A stretch of 64,000 bases of DNA. Source: Rhizoctonia solani. Its lineage: Eukaryota > Basidiomycota > Agaricomycetes > Cantharellales > Ceratobasidiaceae. The notes under the pieces were generated by a model, which saw only the letters and a list, made by a program, of their open reading frames with translations, searched no databases and was not told the origin of the DNA. Shown one piece after another: positions 39,430 to 52,086 of this stretch. The stretch covers positions 1,116,001 through 1,180,000 of the forward strand of contig NC_057383.1 of NCBI RefSeq assembly GCF_016906535.1, in the 5' to 3' direction. A program made the translations under genes and the position numbers. How positions within the stretch are numbered: the stretch's first letter is position 1; each line of letters starts with the position of its first letter.

Positions 39430-39646
39430 GTTCCATAGGTGTTCAACTTGTGTTATGAATAGGCGGGAACGAAGTCTTGTTGTTACCTAGTTATTGTTTA
39501 CTGTTGAGATCTTGCTGTATCGGATTTAGACTATTTTTATAGTTGCATACCCATATCTGTCCTCGTGCTAATAGCGTGTATGGCTGAGATGAATTTTGCA
39601 ACCACCAATTACATTCTCGTGCTCACTTCCATACAACTCGAGGTGA

Positions 39647-40624
39647 TCAACGGCGGGATTTGCCTTCGAGTTCCGCAGAAAGTCGATCAATTTTCTCGTC
39701 CAAGACTGTTCGCTTTCGTTCCAATCGTCCAAGATACTCTTTGTCGTCCAACTTGGTTAATGGTATGACATACGAAAGTGCGTCGACGATCCTCTCCATG
39801 GCTGGTTTAGGAGCCTGCTTCTCCTCGACCGGTTGGTGGAGTACCGCCACGATGGGGGTAGCTATCGGGATAGAAGTGCCAGTCGTAAGCGACGCCGAGT
39901 CAGAAGCCACTGGTATAGATGGAGTCAAAGGAACAAGTGCAGTCGTCGGAGTCCCCGCAACATATTGGATCCTCTGAACCGCCAATTCGTTGACCGCCAC
40001 CTGCACCAAAGTGCATGCCAAGCCAGCCGTCAACACGCCCGGAACAATAGCTCGTGCACCGCCTAGCCCCTATACTCTCAATAATCATTCACTCCAGTTT
40101 GTCTATCACTCACGTCGCCAGAAATTCAACCCCCCACCAGCGATCGCCCCCGCTACTCCAGTATCCAAAAGCCGGTCCCGTCGAATCATCGCGAGTTCAT
40201 CTTGGTGCTCGTGCGCATATTTTAAATCGTTGAATTGCTTCGAGGTTATTCCCAATCGAGCTCGCCTCTGGGCATATTGCGATGTGTCGAGCGACAGCAC
40301 GAGGGCTGGGCTGACTACGTATTCGCGCAAGGCTGGAACCCGGGAGAGGGGGGGGGGGCGTTGACTTCGGTGCAAAAAGCGCATAAACAGTCGGTTATAA
40401 TGCGTACCGAAAAAAGTAAGCCCTGCGATCCCACTATTGATTCCTGCTGCGAATCCCATGAGAGCGGGAGATTGGGATTTGAAAAGTGCATAGACGGCCC
40501 CGCTCAGGGCACCCGTGCATGCTGAGCGATAAATGTGAACAAATGAGTTTGGTACGCGGGATCAAGTGAACTTACATACCCCGATTGTGCCTAATGACAC
40601 GGTCATTCCTGCCTTTGGATCCAT
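39647..40624 (-). CDS. Glycine-rich (Tim17-like) membrane protein
   Basis: Three in-phase exons: 40624-40576, 40521-40114, 40062-39647, 290 residues. The first 60 residues (VSLGTIGVSCTGALSGAVYA, GFAAGINSGIAGLTFFGTHY) have the small-residue-rich helices seen in Tim17/Tim22/Tim23-type inner-membrane proteins. A basic loop (RRARLGITSKQFNDLKYAHE) follows, then a second Gly/Ala segment (TGVAGAIAGGGLNFW, GARAIVPGVLTAGLACTLVQ), a Thr/Pro linker and a charged C-terminal helix (KLDDKEYLGRLERKRTVLDE). The exon-1 donor is T then GTAAGTTC at 40,575, chosen because it keeps phase. The mitochondrial assignment is inference from composition; the orthology is not recognised. Confidence 0.6.
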
Positions 40625-40806
40625 CGTGGTTGATTAATGGAGAAGAGGATTTGTCAGCTGTGATCGTAGGTTATATTAAACCTGTCATATGTACGGCAAT
40701 ATTGACATCTTAACCAAGAAATCCACAATAACAGTCAATTTTAATGGTCTTTTTCTACTACTTAGCCCCAATCGAAAGTAATCTCTATTCGAATTGTATT
40801 CTACAA

Positions 40807-42171
40807 CTACGCCTTTCCGGGATCAACCAATTCACCCGAGACTTCTTTCGCGACCTCCAGCGCGAGCTCTTCCAACCGGGCAGAGTTCCTTCCTATCAAC
40901 GAAACAGTCACTCCTTTTCCAACGGTCGGGTAGGAGCCCACTTGAATATCTTCAGATTTGACGCGCGCTTGGAGACTGGTTAGATATGGAGCAATATTCG
41001 ATTCAGGTAGTCTAATTGAGTCAAGATAGCATGAATTTAAATGGAATGAATGGATGGCGACGAGTGAGTAAATGCATGGTTCTTGGTTGGCGAAAATTAA
41101 ACTTGCAGCGATAGGACCATTCTACGATATGAACGTTCCGAATCATCAGGGAGAGATAGGAAAGGCACCACTCTGTCAAGGAGTTTTCGGAACAACGAAG
41201 GAACACCCGGAAGGACGTATAGTTTACCCTGTAGTCGTGAAACAGGCTGCCGAATCCATCCACAGAATTTAGAAACCTACTTAGGCTGTAAGGGTAGCTG
41301 AACTCACCACCCATAGGTCTTCGCATACGAACAGCGCTTCTGCTCCTGGCCCCTCGGGGAGGAGCGCCATCCGTTCACGCGCTGTGCGTTGTTCTTGTGT
41401 TTGGTTAAGGGTTTCGGGGCGGTGTTTACTCATTTCATACATTCGTTCTAGAGTCGGTTGGTGTAGCACAAGAGGGTTGTTGAATGCGACTCCCAGAGAC
41501 GCGTATGTGATATCTGGCCCGTATAAGATCGATAATAACTCTCGGATGCATGGTTCAATGGTGCATACCATCATGAGTCGGACCAATTCCACCACTCGTC
41601 ACGACAAAATCATAATTTTTGACCATCCTACGACTGGCCTCCACGCTGAATTTATGACAAGTAAGATCATGGAACCCAATGATAGCCAAGTCGCACTCAC
41701 ATTTCACCCTCATCATCGGCAATAACTTCGATCCGCTTCCTTCAGTATAGTAAGATATACAGATGATATGAATAGCACACCGAAAGCTTACAGCGCAACT
41801 CCCCGCTCAAAACAAAACTTGGCGAAATAATTCGAGTTGGAATCGTGCGTCTTGCCGTTCAGAATTTCGTCACTATGCGGTCCCATCTCATGCCATAGCC
41901 AGCGAAACTAATTTTGTTTGACGTACCCAATAATAAGACATGCAGCCGTCTTGATTGTCTTGGGATTGCCGTCCCCCACCGGAATAGGGGAGATGGGCAG
42001 ACTTATGGGTGCCGAGGGAGGAGGGGTAAGTGTCACACGAGGGGGAGGCGAATTCGACATAAGTCTTTGCTTCTGGTATCTCACGGTACAGGAGGCAGGA
42101 GGAGAACTCAAGATCTGGCGGGTTGGCAGATAAGAATTTCTAAGGAGTGTTTGTAGGGAATTGTAAATCAT
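40807..42171 (-). CDS. MoCF/CinA-type molybdopterin-binding domain protein
   Basis: Multi-exon. The first exon is 42171-41927 with a basic, Ser/Pro-rich N-terminus that may be a mitochondrial presequence. The conserved domain reads TAACLIIGDEILNGKTHDSN, KRIEVIADDEGEI, VTSGGIGPTHDDITY, then ARERMALLPEGP and KLYVLPGVPSLFRKLL. This is the MoaB/MogA/CinA fold (MoCF_biosynth) with its GGIGPTHDD loop. The C-terminal exon has LPESNIAPYLTSLQARVKSE and VGSYPTVGKGVTVSLIG, as in fungal FAD-synthetase-related CinA-like proteins. Donors and acceptors for six introns are visible. The final splice (near 41,095 to 41,020) is unresolved by one base or a missed micro-exon. Enzymatic role in fungi is uncertain; damaged-nucleotide or flavin metabolism is plausible. 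Confidence 0.8.
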
Positions 42172-42848
42172 GGCCGCGACCGGTGGGTATTGGCTAGGGA
42201 TGAATGACGTATGAAACTGTCAAGGTCCTCCCGCTCCCGGATACGTCACGTGTTTCTCGCTCTGTTCTTGAATTTCTTGTTCAAGTTCCGACTTGGACGA
42301 TATTCTATGCTATTATTTATTTGGCCTAGAAGATCGTTGTTCGACTCAGTTCACTATGCGCTAGTGCCGGCCGTTGGAGTCTGAGCTCGTGATTCGGCTT
42401 GTGGTCTGCCTTCCAGGGCTTCTCCGGCGGGTCACTCGCCACTCCGTGCATTCGCTACATCTCGAAGAATAAACTACCCTATAGTTACCGATAGATCCTT
42501 CAAAGACCTGACGAGTTCGGTGTCCAACTGACAGCGAGCCGCACTATCGTAAGCTCAACCGCGTTCCCACCGCCGTCCACTCCAGGACGCAAATACTTGA
42601 TCACCGATTCTCCAAAGCTGCAAGCCGCAGAAACAGTAACCTTCGGTTCTATACGCACGGTCCGAACTCGTCTGAACGTCTCAATCCCTCTATGACCGGG
42701 AACTGCCAGTCCAAGTGCTCGTTATGGACAGGTTTAAATGTAGGACAGCAATTGCTTGTCGGTCCTCATCCCCTCATCGAGAGTTCCTCTCTTGTGTCTT
42801 AACTTACTTACGACCTAAACCACATAATAAACTTCGTCCGTAATCACA
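42172..42848. other. Divergent intergenic region
   Basis: Promoters of the MoCF gene and the acetate-transporter gene; nothing else seen. Confidence 0.6.
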
Positions 42849-43850
42849 ATGTCCGCTCCCATCACTTCTCAAACCCCCGCCGAGTTCAAGTCTAGGGAAT
42901 CCTATGATCGCTCCCAGCCTGGATTTGCCACCTACAGACGCAGAATTGCCAACCCATCTCCTCTGTAAGATCCCGGTTGGATAGTAATCCGTAACTTACT
43001 AATCATTGATTGAAGTGGCTTGTTTGCCTTCGCTCTGACCACTTGGGCAGTTTCGCTCTATGCTGTCCAGACCCGCCATGTCAAGATTGTGAGTTTCATT
43101 ATGAGTGACTATCGAGACGATCACTGAATTTTATGGCAGGCCAACCTCTCCTTGGCACTTGCACTTGCCCTTGGTGGTCTTACCCAACTCTTGGCTGCCA
43201 TGTGGGAGTTCGTGACCGGCAACACTTATGCAGTTACTATGTTTGGTATGCTCTCTGGATTCTATCTCAGCGCAGGAGTAAGTTAGAGCCACTTTGCTCC
43301 GGACCTCTATCGTTAATTGGCATCTGTTAGACGATCTTCTGGGCCGGCAGCGGTATCGAAGATGCTTATGAGGGTACTGGAAGCTGGACCGACGCTCTTG
43401 GTATCTATGTATGTGCCTGTCTTCTCCTATTACGAATAATCTAACGATATTTTATTTCCTTAGTTCTCCGCTTGGTTCATCTGTATGCGCTATTATTCAT
43501 ATGATCCCCCATCTCTTTACTAACGGCCTTTTACAGTCTCTGTCGTCATGCTTGTCGCATCTGTTCGCGCTAGTGTTGTCATGACCACTCTCTGGTCTTC
43601 CATCGTCATGACCATCATGCTCGCTATGATCTCCGCTTTCGTCGAAGAGGTCAAGGTCCAGAAAGCCGCCGGTGCCTTTGGTATCCTTACTTCTGCTATT
43701 GCCGCCTGGGCTGGTGCCGCCGGTATCTGGACTAAGGATCATGCGTAAGTTCCCCCCATCTATTCACCGGTCTGGGGCCTAACAATGCTTGAACTCTCTA
43801 GATTCTTCGATCTCCCCACTGATTCTCACCGCCCTGATGCTGCTGTCTAA
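42849..43850 (+). CDS. GPR1/FUN34/YaaH acetate transporter
   Basis: Seven in-phase exons: 42849-42964, 43016-43088, 43140-43277, 43331-43408, 43464-43482 (19 bp), 43537-43744, 43802-43850, 226 residues. It is a six-helix plasma-membrane channel/transporter for acetate and related anions (yeast Ady2/Ato1). The family motif NPxPLGL appears as ANPSPLGLFAFALTTW. Further helices are LSLALALALGGLTQLLAAMW, GMLSGFYLSAG, FSAWFIFSVVML and FGILTSAIAAWAGAAGIW. Helix 4-5 is split over a 19-bp exon. The N-terminus is polar and cytosolic. The gene is intact, with no frame defect. Substrate specificity cannot be told from sequence. Confidence 0.93.
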
Positions 43851-45013
43851 GGAATGCGCTTTACTCTTTAGGGTTTTTGTATTCTTTTATGATATTTCAC
43901 GAATAATATATTCATGTAATAGCCATACCTTAGTATTAATGGCACCGCTCTTTGAATAATGTTTTAAACAGTATTTTACAACGACGTGCGGGAATAGTAT
44001 GCGAAATTTGATGATCACTAATTGTCAGTGCGATAACACACGTATTTAAGCTGATTCGCAGGCTACGGTCTCGAATTCTGTGGAAATTCAAGTTTCATCT
44101 TCATGGGTCTCCTAGAACTCCAATAACTCAATTATCTATGCTGATTTTGCTAAGAGCACGCATAAAAGTAGCCTTTCGGACCCCAATGGCGATCATAATT
44201 ACGTCTATGCGTTCGTGACCTAACACGGGGCTCGGCCCCAATATGGCTATAAGTGGATTAAAAGGCCTATGCATTAAGTTCAAGATTAGGAATATATGTA
44301 CTCTACCAGATACTCGCAAAGTTAAAATGCACATGAGAAGTGGATTTTAACATCTTGTGCCTCGCGATCGCACATGTGCTTCGATACTATTCATGAGTCG
44401 GAACTTCGTGATATCGATAGTATTGTGCACTTGGATGACTCTTTTATTTCTTTTATTAATTGATCCCGCGCGCTACTTTTTTTCTAGTTTTGACTTTGAA
44501 AAGAAAAGAAAAAAAAACAAGTGGTGTGCATGCAAGTTCAAGACTCAAGCTGGGAGTAAGATAGTTACGGGCTCCAGTAGCTCCATATAAAGTTAGACAT
44601 AACAGCGAGCCAGGATGCATATGCACAAAAATATCTCGCTAATACATGAGATCTAATCGAATGAAAATGGGGTTTGAAGGATGTTGACAAAGGTCAGCTT
44701 CGGGGTCTCGGCTGATGACTACCTAACGCGGATTCGGGTATCTCCCCAACTGCCAGTTTGTACTCTGCATGGTGGCGGCGGTCCTCCCCATGTAAGCGTG
44801 CCTGCACAAATCGGGAGCTTTTAGCGGGCGCTCGTGAGCGTATCAACCTGACTTGTTTATATCATAGCACATCTTGCAGAATTTCGTTTCAACCATTGGT
44901 ATATACTTTACATTTTTTGAAAGAGCTTTGGCTAGAAGGTGTGGGCATATCTTACATGAGTCCAGACCTTTCGTTCAATGAGCAAATATAAATAGGTATA
45001 CACTACGCTATTA
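43851..45013. other. Intergenic, no gene seen
   Basis: AT-rich spacer at the edge of the accessory region. Small frames (44357-44590, 44758-44991) have no support. Confidence 0.55.
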
Positions 45014-46333
45014 CTATCTGCGTCGTGCCCAGAACTCTCCCTCACGCATGGAGTGAGTATAAAAGTACTTCTTCTTCTTCTCGCAATCATCTCGGACTGT
45101 GTCAAATATGGTTCTTATCGAGTCAAAGTTAAAAGATTCGCTAGATTCGACGTTTGATGATAGCTGTCTGGCCAGCATTATTCCTACAGAACACCCCATT
45201 CGTAAGGCTGTTATCATCCCTTGGGATGAGAGGGTCGAACGCGATTGCAGCATCGCCAACAGCACACCATTGACTGTCTTTGTCCCCGTACGGCGATAAA
45301 AACGAGGACCCAGCTGCCGTACATTGCGGATAGCTCATGTTGCTACCTGTCATTGGCCGGTATTCAGTATCAGTGATGATCTTTGATATATGCAGTGTCT
45401 GCGTGCAGTAGATCCATAAACCCATCCAGTCGCCGGGCAACCTTCGCGGGGGCGTCACAGTCATCGGTGTGAAATACGACGACGCGCTTTTGGTCAGAAA
45501 GCTGAGAGCTGTACCACCACCCAGTTTCCGTGGCCTCGATAAGTGTGCGATAGTCTGGATCTACGTCTGTTGACGAAAAGACTGTATAAAATGCGATTAG
45601 ACTATCAAGTCTGACTGTTTTTGCGCCAAGCTAGGAGAGCATCGTCAGAGATCAGTCACACGTGTTCAGAAACGCGAACCCACTTTCTGCGCGACAGTAG
45701 CCTTTCGTCCAGAGGCGTCGATGAGCCACTTCGCGCGCAGAGTATGTTCTTCACCGGATTCAGAACGCACAACAAGTGTCCATCCATTGGAGATCCTCAA
45801 CACTGACTTAAAGTTTGCGTTGATCACCTTGGATGATACTGCGATTCCGTCGCCACAAAGCGAACGCACACAAGTCCGTAGCTGTTCGTCAAATGCAGCA
45901 CGGTTGAGGTGCCATCCTTTACCAAAAGGATTTGTGGTCGCGGGTGTCTCCTGCAAATCCTGAGATTGCCATGCTGATGCGTTTGCCGTGCAGTGTGCAT
46001 GTATGCCTGTTGCTGTGTCTTGTTCTAGGCGCTGTGCGATAGAGGGAGACGGATACTGTAAAAATCGTCTTGACTCTCCGGGCAATGATTCTCCTATCTG
46101 TAGCCCTCGACATCAATAATGGCCTACTAGAAGATTTGGACTTTGCCAACCTTGAAACGGGTTGAATTAGTGTTATCAATAAGCGCGAATGTAGCCTTCG
46201 GCGCTGAGCGCATTAGGGATAAAGTCGTGGCACACCCAGCGATACCGCCTCCGACCACAATAACTGGGACACTGTAAGTGAAAGCAAGGCTGGTTGAGGG
46301 ATACTACACACCACCAAAGTAAGTCTCGTCCAT
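45014..46333 (-). CDS. LodB-like FAD-dependent oxidoreductase, copy 1
   Basis: Start MDETYFGGV at 46,333; first intron begins at 46,307. FAD-binding VPVIVVVGGGIAGCATTLSL follows, then IGESLPGESRRFLQY, SQDLQETPATTNPFGKGWHL, WLIDASGRKATVAQK, LIEATETGWWYSSQL, AVGDAAIAFDPL and the terminal GEFWARRR. This set (GES.P, LQE, GWHL, DA.GR, GWWYS, GDAA..DPLSS.G, FW.RR) is that of the LodB/GoxB and tryptophan-halogenase-like flavoproteins. LodB enzymes modify a peptidyl Trp to build the cysteine tryptophylquinone of LodA oxidases. Compared with copy 2 it has one more deletion near 45,400 and another near 45,225 (DPL then SSQGMITAL). It may therefore be inactive, or suffer consensus errors. It lies about 17 kb from copy 2, same strand. 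Confidence 0.72.
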
Positions 46334-47570
46334 TGAGGTCACCCTCCATTCTGGTGATGGCTGATCATTTATACCCACTTCCTGTAGTGACGTTGTGATT
46401 GACTGAGTTTTTAGCCAATGGAAGCAAACCCATCGATCGCTATTGTGGATCACTATAAAGGTTCTCGGGAGCGTTTGACTAGATGGAATCAAGGCACATG
46501 GCCGAATTATTTTGCTCCGTGCACACACTGCGCTTCTGATCCGAACTTTTGGACTACATATTTTGTGCCCTACATATCACAGAGTGATATTTTTGCATTC
46601 ACCTTTCGAGGTTAGTCTTAAAATAGTGTTTTGAAATAAGAACTCAGTTTCGTATTCATAAGTGGTTCAAGTTCCCCGGAGACGAATAGTCAGATCTGAA
46701 AATAACTTCGTTTGTCTACTTCATTTATCCCAACTTGAATGGTGGATGCCAATATAAGTTTTAGATCCCCTACGAGCGCAACAGAGAATTCGAAACAGTC
46801 GTTATTTGATAATCAAGGCAAAGTACTCGAGTATTAAACAACCAAGCTGTGCGATTGACCTAGGCCTACCAACTACGAATCAGAATGCCACAGCGGGTTT
46901 TCCTGTGTGATGCGTTGAATCTCATCCGGAGCTTGAATTTGTCAGAATATGTGGAAACCTAGGCCCTTGGATCGCGCATGCCTCCGGCCTTTTTTGCACC
47001 CGCGACTATAACCTCGGCTCCAGAGACCACGGGCCAGTACATTGCTTGGTTTCCCCATAGTATCAATATTAAGGTCATTTAGAAAGAACAGACTATAAAT
47101 TAAGGATTTCGAGACAAATTAGGGTAAGGTCAAAAACTCCCCTAACCTTTAGAGTGGCAAGACTGGACCGTCCGTCTATAAGATTTATTTGTAGTTCATG
47201 AGTTGAGCAGACAAAGATTGTTTGAATGTGCTCAATGACTAACCACTTTCGCCGTCGAGTTTCTTGGGTATTCTAGGATTTGGAAAAATCGATTATAAGA
47301 GACTTTATGGGCATAAATTTATTATTTGGGATCCAACGATCTGCAACTTGGCGATATGAGAAAATAAAGAACTCTTCTAGCTACAAATGTTGGCATACAA
47401 TTCGCAGAAAATTCTATCACGTGATTTTTGACAGAAAGAACAGATCGATTCTTGGCATAGCGGCAGCCAACTTGCTGGCTCGTATCTGCGGATTCTCAGG
47501 TAAACGCCCACTAGGATAGCTAGATCACCGAACTCTACTGACTATGGTTTTGAGCTCTTAAATCATAAAG
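46334..47570. other. Intergenic, no gene seen
   Basis: Promoter of flavoenzyme copy 1 and 5' flank of the first regulator. AT-rich; no peptide repeat like that at 60.8 kb was found here. Confidence 0.55.
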
Positions 47571-49659
47571 ATGTCTCGTTCCCATTTCAAACCCGGGCCA
47601 CATCCAAGGAGTTGTTTTACGTGCCGGCAGCGGTGAGTCATCTTCCTCTATCCATTGCGTTAAACTTGAGCTTTGATAAAATACAGGCGGAAGAAGTGCG
47701 ATTTGAGTAGACCTCATTGTGAAAGATGTAAAAAAGGTGGCTTCAAGTGCCTTGGATATGCTGATTGTGGTGCTCGTACAAGCATCCAAGAAGAATGTTC
47801 TAGTGTACTGATCCCTTCTCAGTCACAATATGCGACCATTTTGGACACTTCAATGTCAAATTCTGAGTTCAAAGTAAGATCGGATTGAATCTATCTCGCG
47901 CATAGGCCTTGTGGACTCAGGGTGTTTATTCAAGTTAGCTGGTTTATGCACCGTAGATTTTGGCCTCCAGCCCGCAGGTGTAATTGCGCAACATGCACAC
48001 CAAGATGCAGATGATAATCACGCAAATCACAGTTTTGGTTCTTTGGTTCCCAAAGCACAGGCTGGCATTGGCTACAATGCTTCGTCTACTCTAGAAAGCA
48101 ATGCTTATTCATCGCTGCAAGACTCGGTACAGACAATAACACACTGGGACTCACCACTGCAACAATACTTGGGACCCAGGAGGCTTCTCGAAGTAGTTTC
48201 AGATGAACGAAATCGAAAAGATTATACGAATAATTCTATTCGAGCCTTATGTACATCAATTCCCGCCTCAGTGGATGCGGCGGAGATGATGAGGGAAGGG
48301 CGTTTTGTGTATATTATCAATGATTGTAAGTGATTTTTAATCCTGAATGTTCCGCATGAATATCTCCTGAGTCATAATAATATAGACCAGATGCAGAGGG
48401 TTAAGTATTGGTTCACAATTCCTCCGGCTCCAGTCCGTGACTTAATGATGGACCGGCTAGGAAGATCGAAAGCCATGATTTGGGCAATGTGTTTGTCAGC
48501 GAATTTGTTCAGGGAGCTTGGTAAAAACCCAAACGGATTAGGACTCTTGAACTGTATTGGCTTAATTGATAGCCTGAGGACAAGTTCAGCAGCTATTTCT
48601 ACTGCAGTTCAACACTGCAGGATGCAGCGGACTGTCTCTTGGCCCAGCTCGAAGTAAGCTATTTTCTTGGTTGTTGACTACATGGATTGATTAGTATGTG
48701 TCATCAGTTAGCATTTCTCAGATTCGCCTCAATTGGTGTTATTTCGGGATACACCGTACTTCAAAAGGTGTTACCCAAATTCCTGTACTTGGTAGCAGCC
48801 AACCCAGATCTATACATGGAACATCCCAATGGCAGCCTAGTCGTTTCATTCCCCCACACAATTAGTTCATCACACTACGAACTCAAGCGTTTTCTTATGT
48901 ACGATACCGCCACAGCTCTTATTCTAGGAGTTTCACCTCTGGTAGAATATGGGTACGATGGGGAGTGCAATCCTGTGTCTCATGGGCTCGAGTGGGTACA
49001 TGGAGTACCTGTTGCGCTTGCCGAGGTTATAGCACAAGTCAATTCGTGGAGGGCTGGTTCTAGAGCTCCTCCTCTACATAACTGGGAAATATTGGAAAGA
49101 CGTGTTTTAGACTGGGAGCCACAATCAATCAAATCGGAAACCGATAGTTCTGGGGCCGAGATGGTGGCAAGGCTGGCACTACACGAGGGTTGGAGGCACG
49201 TCGCACTCATTTATATTTATATGGTATGTTATGTATAGCATTATTTTCGTAGAAAACATCTGGATGAATTCAACAGGGCATTTGTGGCGTTTCATCGCAT
49301 GATTTCCGTGTGCAGGCATCGATACAACAAATAGTTAGGCTTGGGAATACTGTGGTGGATCTTCCGATAGGGGTTCATATGTTTATACATTGCGTTGTGG
49401 TGAGCTCAATGCCGGCATTCTATATACCCATTTATTGAATTAAGAATGCATACAGGTAGGGCTTGGAGCCCGGTATGAAAAGCAACGATCGATGGTACGA
49501 GATAAACTCATTTCATTCAAGGGAACCAGAGTCTGGTTCTTTCGCGGATCAGAGTTTAGTCTAGTCCTTGATCATTTATGGCATGGCGCGGGGGCAGGCG
49601 GAGCACCTGTTACTTGGGATGATTATGTGCGATCAAGATGTACAGTACTTCCCATCTGA
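47571..49659 (+). CDS. Zn2Cys6 transcription factor, tandem copy 1
   Basis: Exon 1 47571-47632 and exon 2 47687-47873 encode the Zn2Cys6 cluster with Cys at residues 15, 18, 25, 32, 35 and 42 (CFTCRQRRKKC...CERCKKGGFKC). A Ser/Asn-rich linker follows, then a fungal-specific regulatory domain: VKYWFTIPPAPVRDLMMDRL, FLYLVAANPDLYMEHPNGSL, SPLVEYGYDGECNPVSHGLE, VHGVPVALAEVIAQVNSWRA, EGWRHVALIYIYM. The gene ends DHLWHGAGAGGAPVTWDDYV...TVLPI. Frame breaks are seen at the start of exon 3 and near 48,620 (HC then LQDAADCLLAQLE). It is the first of three tandem, same-strand paralogues between the two flavoenzyme genes. It probably binds DNA as a Gal4-type regulator; targets unknown, local genes likely. 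Confidence 0.82.
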
Positions 49660-52086
49660 GGACAACGGGCATTGCCACATTAGTGCTTTATTTAGCCACA
49701 TGATATTGCTTAGCCACTAGTCATATTACTCTAGGTTAGTTGTATTGTCACACATTATTAGGCTGCGATGCACCTTGGATCAAAGCCTCAAATCGAATTC
49801 AAATGGTTGCAAGATGCTTTTTGGAATAGAGTTAAGGACATATACATTTTTTCTAGGTGAGTTTCAGAACACATACAATGATGGTGAGTAGGGAACGCGT
49901 TTGATATGGGCAGCAATATCCCTCCCTTTTGAGTCTCTCTTTCTGGAGAACGTGAAATTTGCCAGCGGGGACGTAGTCATAATGAATAAGGCCGATTTGA
50001 CAAAATGGGGTCTTGGACAAATCCTACAACAGCGTGCGTATGATACTCAAAAGGAGTTAACGGTATTCATGTACCTTCTTCCTCATCCAAATCCTATCAG
50101 GTGAGACATATTGGGATCTAGGAAGCGATTGGGGTCAAATAGTTCTGGGTCTTCATATATTACCACGTTCCGGCTCATTGCTCTGGGCGAAGCCACACTA
50201 GTTTGGGGAGCACATTATCATTGAATAATAACCAAGAATTCGTCATTCTATAGCTTTCGAGATGCCATTCTACCACGAGCACCAGGCGGGGAGTACGAGA
50301 CACATACACAACTGTACCTTTTTCGATATTTTACCCTCTATAGGTCGTCTTGTGAACACACATGTGGAACACCTATAATCAAAACAAAGTAAGCCCAATA
50401 CCTTATTTGTACTTTCGTATAGTGAAGTAACGCTCAGAGATATTTTATACCATCTCAAGACCTCTGAGATGAGATTTTGGATCTACGGCAGTCGTCCACG
50501 ATCAGACAAGGTCGGAAGCGTATTAGTACCAACGACAGGGTTTTTGGGCTCCCGTAGAGCATTTATCCTTACAGAGACCAATGGAGAGCTCGTTAAGGCG
50601 AGTCTCTTTCTCCTCCACTGTTAAACCTGCGGTCATTCCTTTGCCTTGTAGCAAATAACTCAGAACAGACGGCCCCGCTGTTCCTGCCACCTGGAGTAAG
50701 GGCTAAATGAGAGAGACATCAACCAAATCGGAGATACTCGTACACTACTTGAGATATGGTCCATTCGTAGAGCGACTTGTATGTCCTCTCTTTATGCTCT
50801 CTCCACTCCCGGGCCGCACCTTTTCACTCTGCTCCTGGGAGCCATTTGGGCATATAGTTCAGAAATGGAAAGAGGTTCACAGCAAATCCGATTGCGCTGT
50901 GGTTAAGTGACAACAATCGTATGGTTACCTAAAAGACCACGAATCAGTAGTGAGGTCAAAAGATCTAGCCATGAGACTGATAGTCAATTGCCCATCTTCA
51001 AATGATCTGTCTTGCTTGCTTTTTAGTTGATAGCCATATTCAAGTTGGAGTATTGTGGAGTCGGTTGCACTGGGTTATTTCCGAACACTACAACGAGATA
51101 TACGCAAACTAAATGGACGATTCTTACAGCAAGATTAATTCTCCATGGTCTCTTGGCGCGTTGATTGAGTTATTACCTCCCCCTATCACAAGGCTGTTTA
51201 TCGATCCGTTAAATTGTGTAACCACTCGGGCGTTGAGCCATGTGTTTAATACACAAGATTGGTGGCGCCAAATATCGTCACGACAAGCATAGATAGGCTG
51301 CCGGATAGGTCAAATCTAATAGAATACCACTGAGATTGATGAGCCCCCCAACCAGACTCCAACGTATAATTATAACTCACAGGGCCAGATCCTTGCCGAA
51401 TAGTGGACAAAGACGATTAGGATATATCTCTGAAAGACTTTCAAGGAGATCCAATGCGGCTTTCGAAGAGTTCAGCACAATCATACGTTGATCAAAGACC
51501 TCTAAAAAGATTATACTGACTTGCAGGTTGGGCCGTGGTATTGGTTGTTAGATTCGAGTGTGATTGAACATCGTACTTTTAAGTTAGTCTCAGATATTCA
51601 TAAAATCGAGGTGAATAAACCCATATGATACACAAAAAATTATCGATGATAGGTAGTGATATAGGGGAAGCCGGACGACGAGATATGTGCTTATACGGGA
51701 CCAGTAAAACGGAGGCTGCCAGCGCAAGTAATGCATACAAAATAGTTTACCGATCACTTGCCAATGGAAGCAAGTCAAGCATAGTCATTATTTAATTGGA
51801 CTATATGAGGGGAGGCCAGGGGCGAGTGCCTATAACATCTTCTACTATATTACGTGTATCTTGTACAGATCATTGTGGCGAGGTATTCGGCATCCACGTG
51901 ATGTCCGACTTTGCCAAATAATCACGAGCTGCAAATGACGATGATAATCACTCGTTGACATTATTAACAAGGCGAGTTCCCAGTCTGTATATTCAATTGT
52001 GGTGGAGATGCCAACACCTAATATTCTGGAACACAGCGACGTAAGGTCAAGAGCGCACCTCATATCAACCATTTCAACCTCAGCTT
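49660..52086. other. 2.4-kb intergenic, degenerate
   Basis: AT-rich with scattered stops in all frames. The frames at 49901-50104 and 50707-50910 resemble nothing I can name. It could hold decayed sequence; nothing can be supported. Confidence 0.5.

Noticed and set aside
49660..52086. Transposon remnant in the 2.4-kb gap
   Set aside because: No terminal repeats, target-site duplication or recognisable transposase/reverse transcriptase motif could be found.
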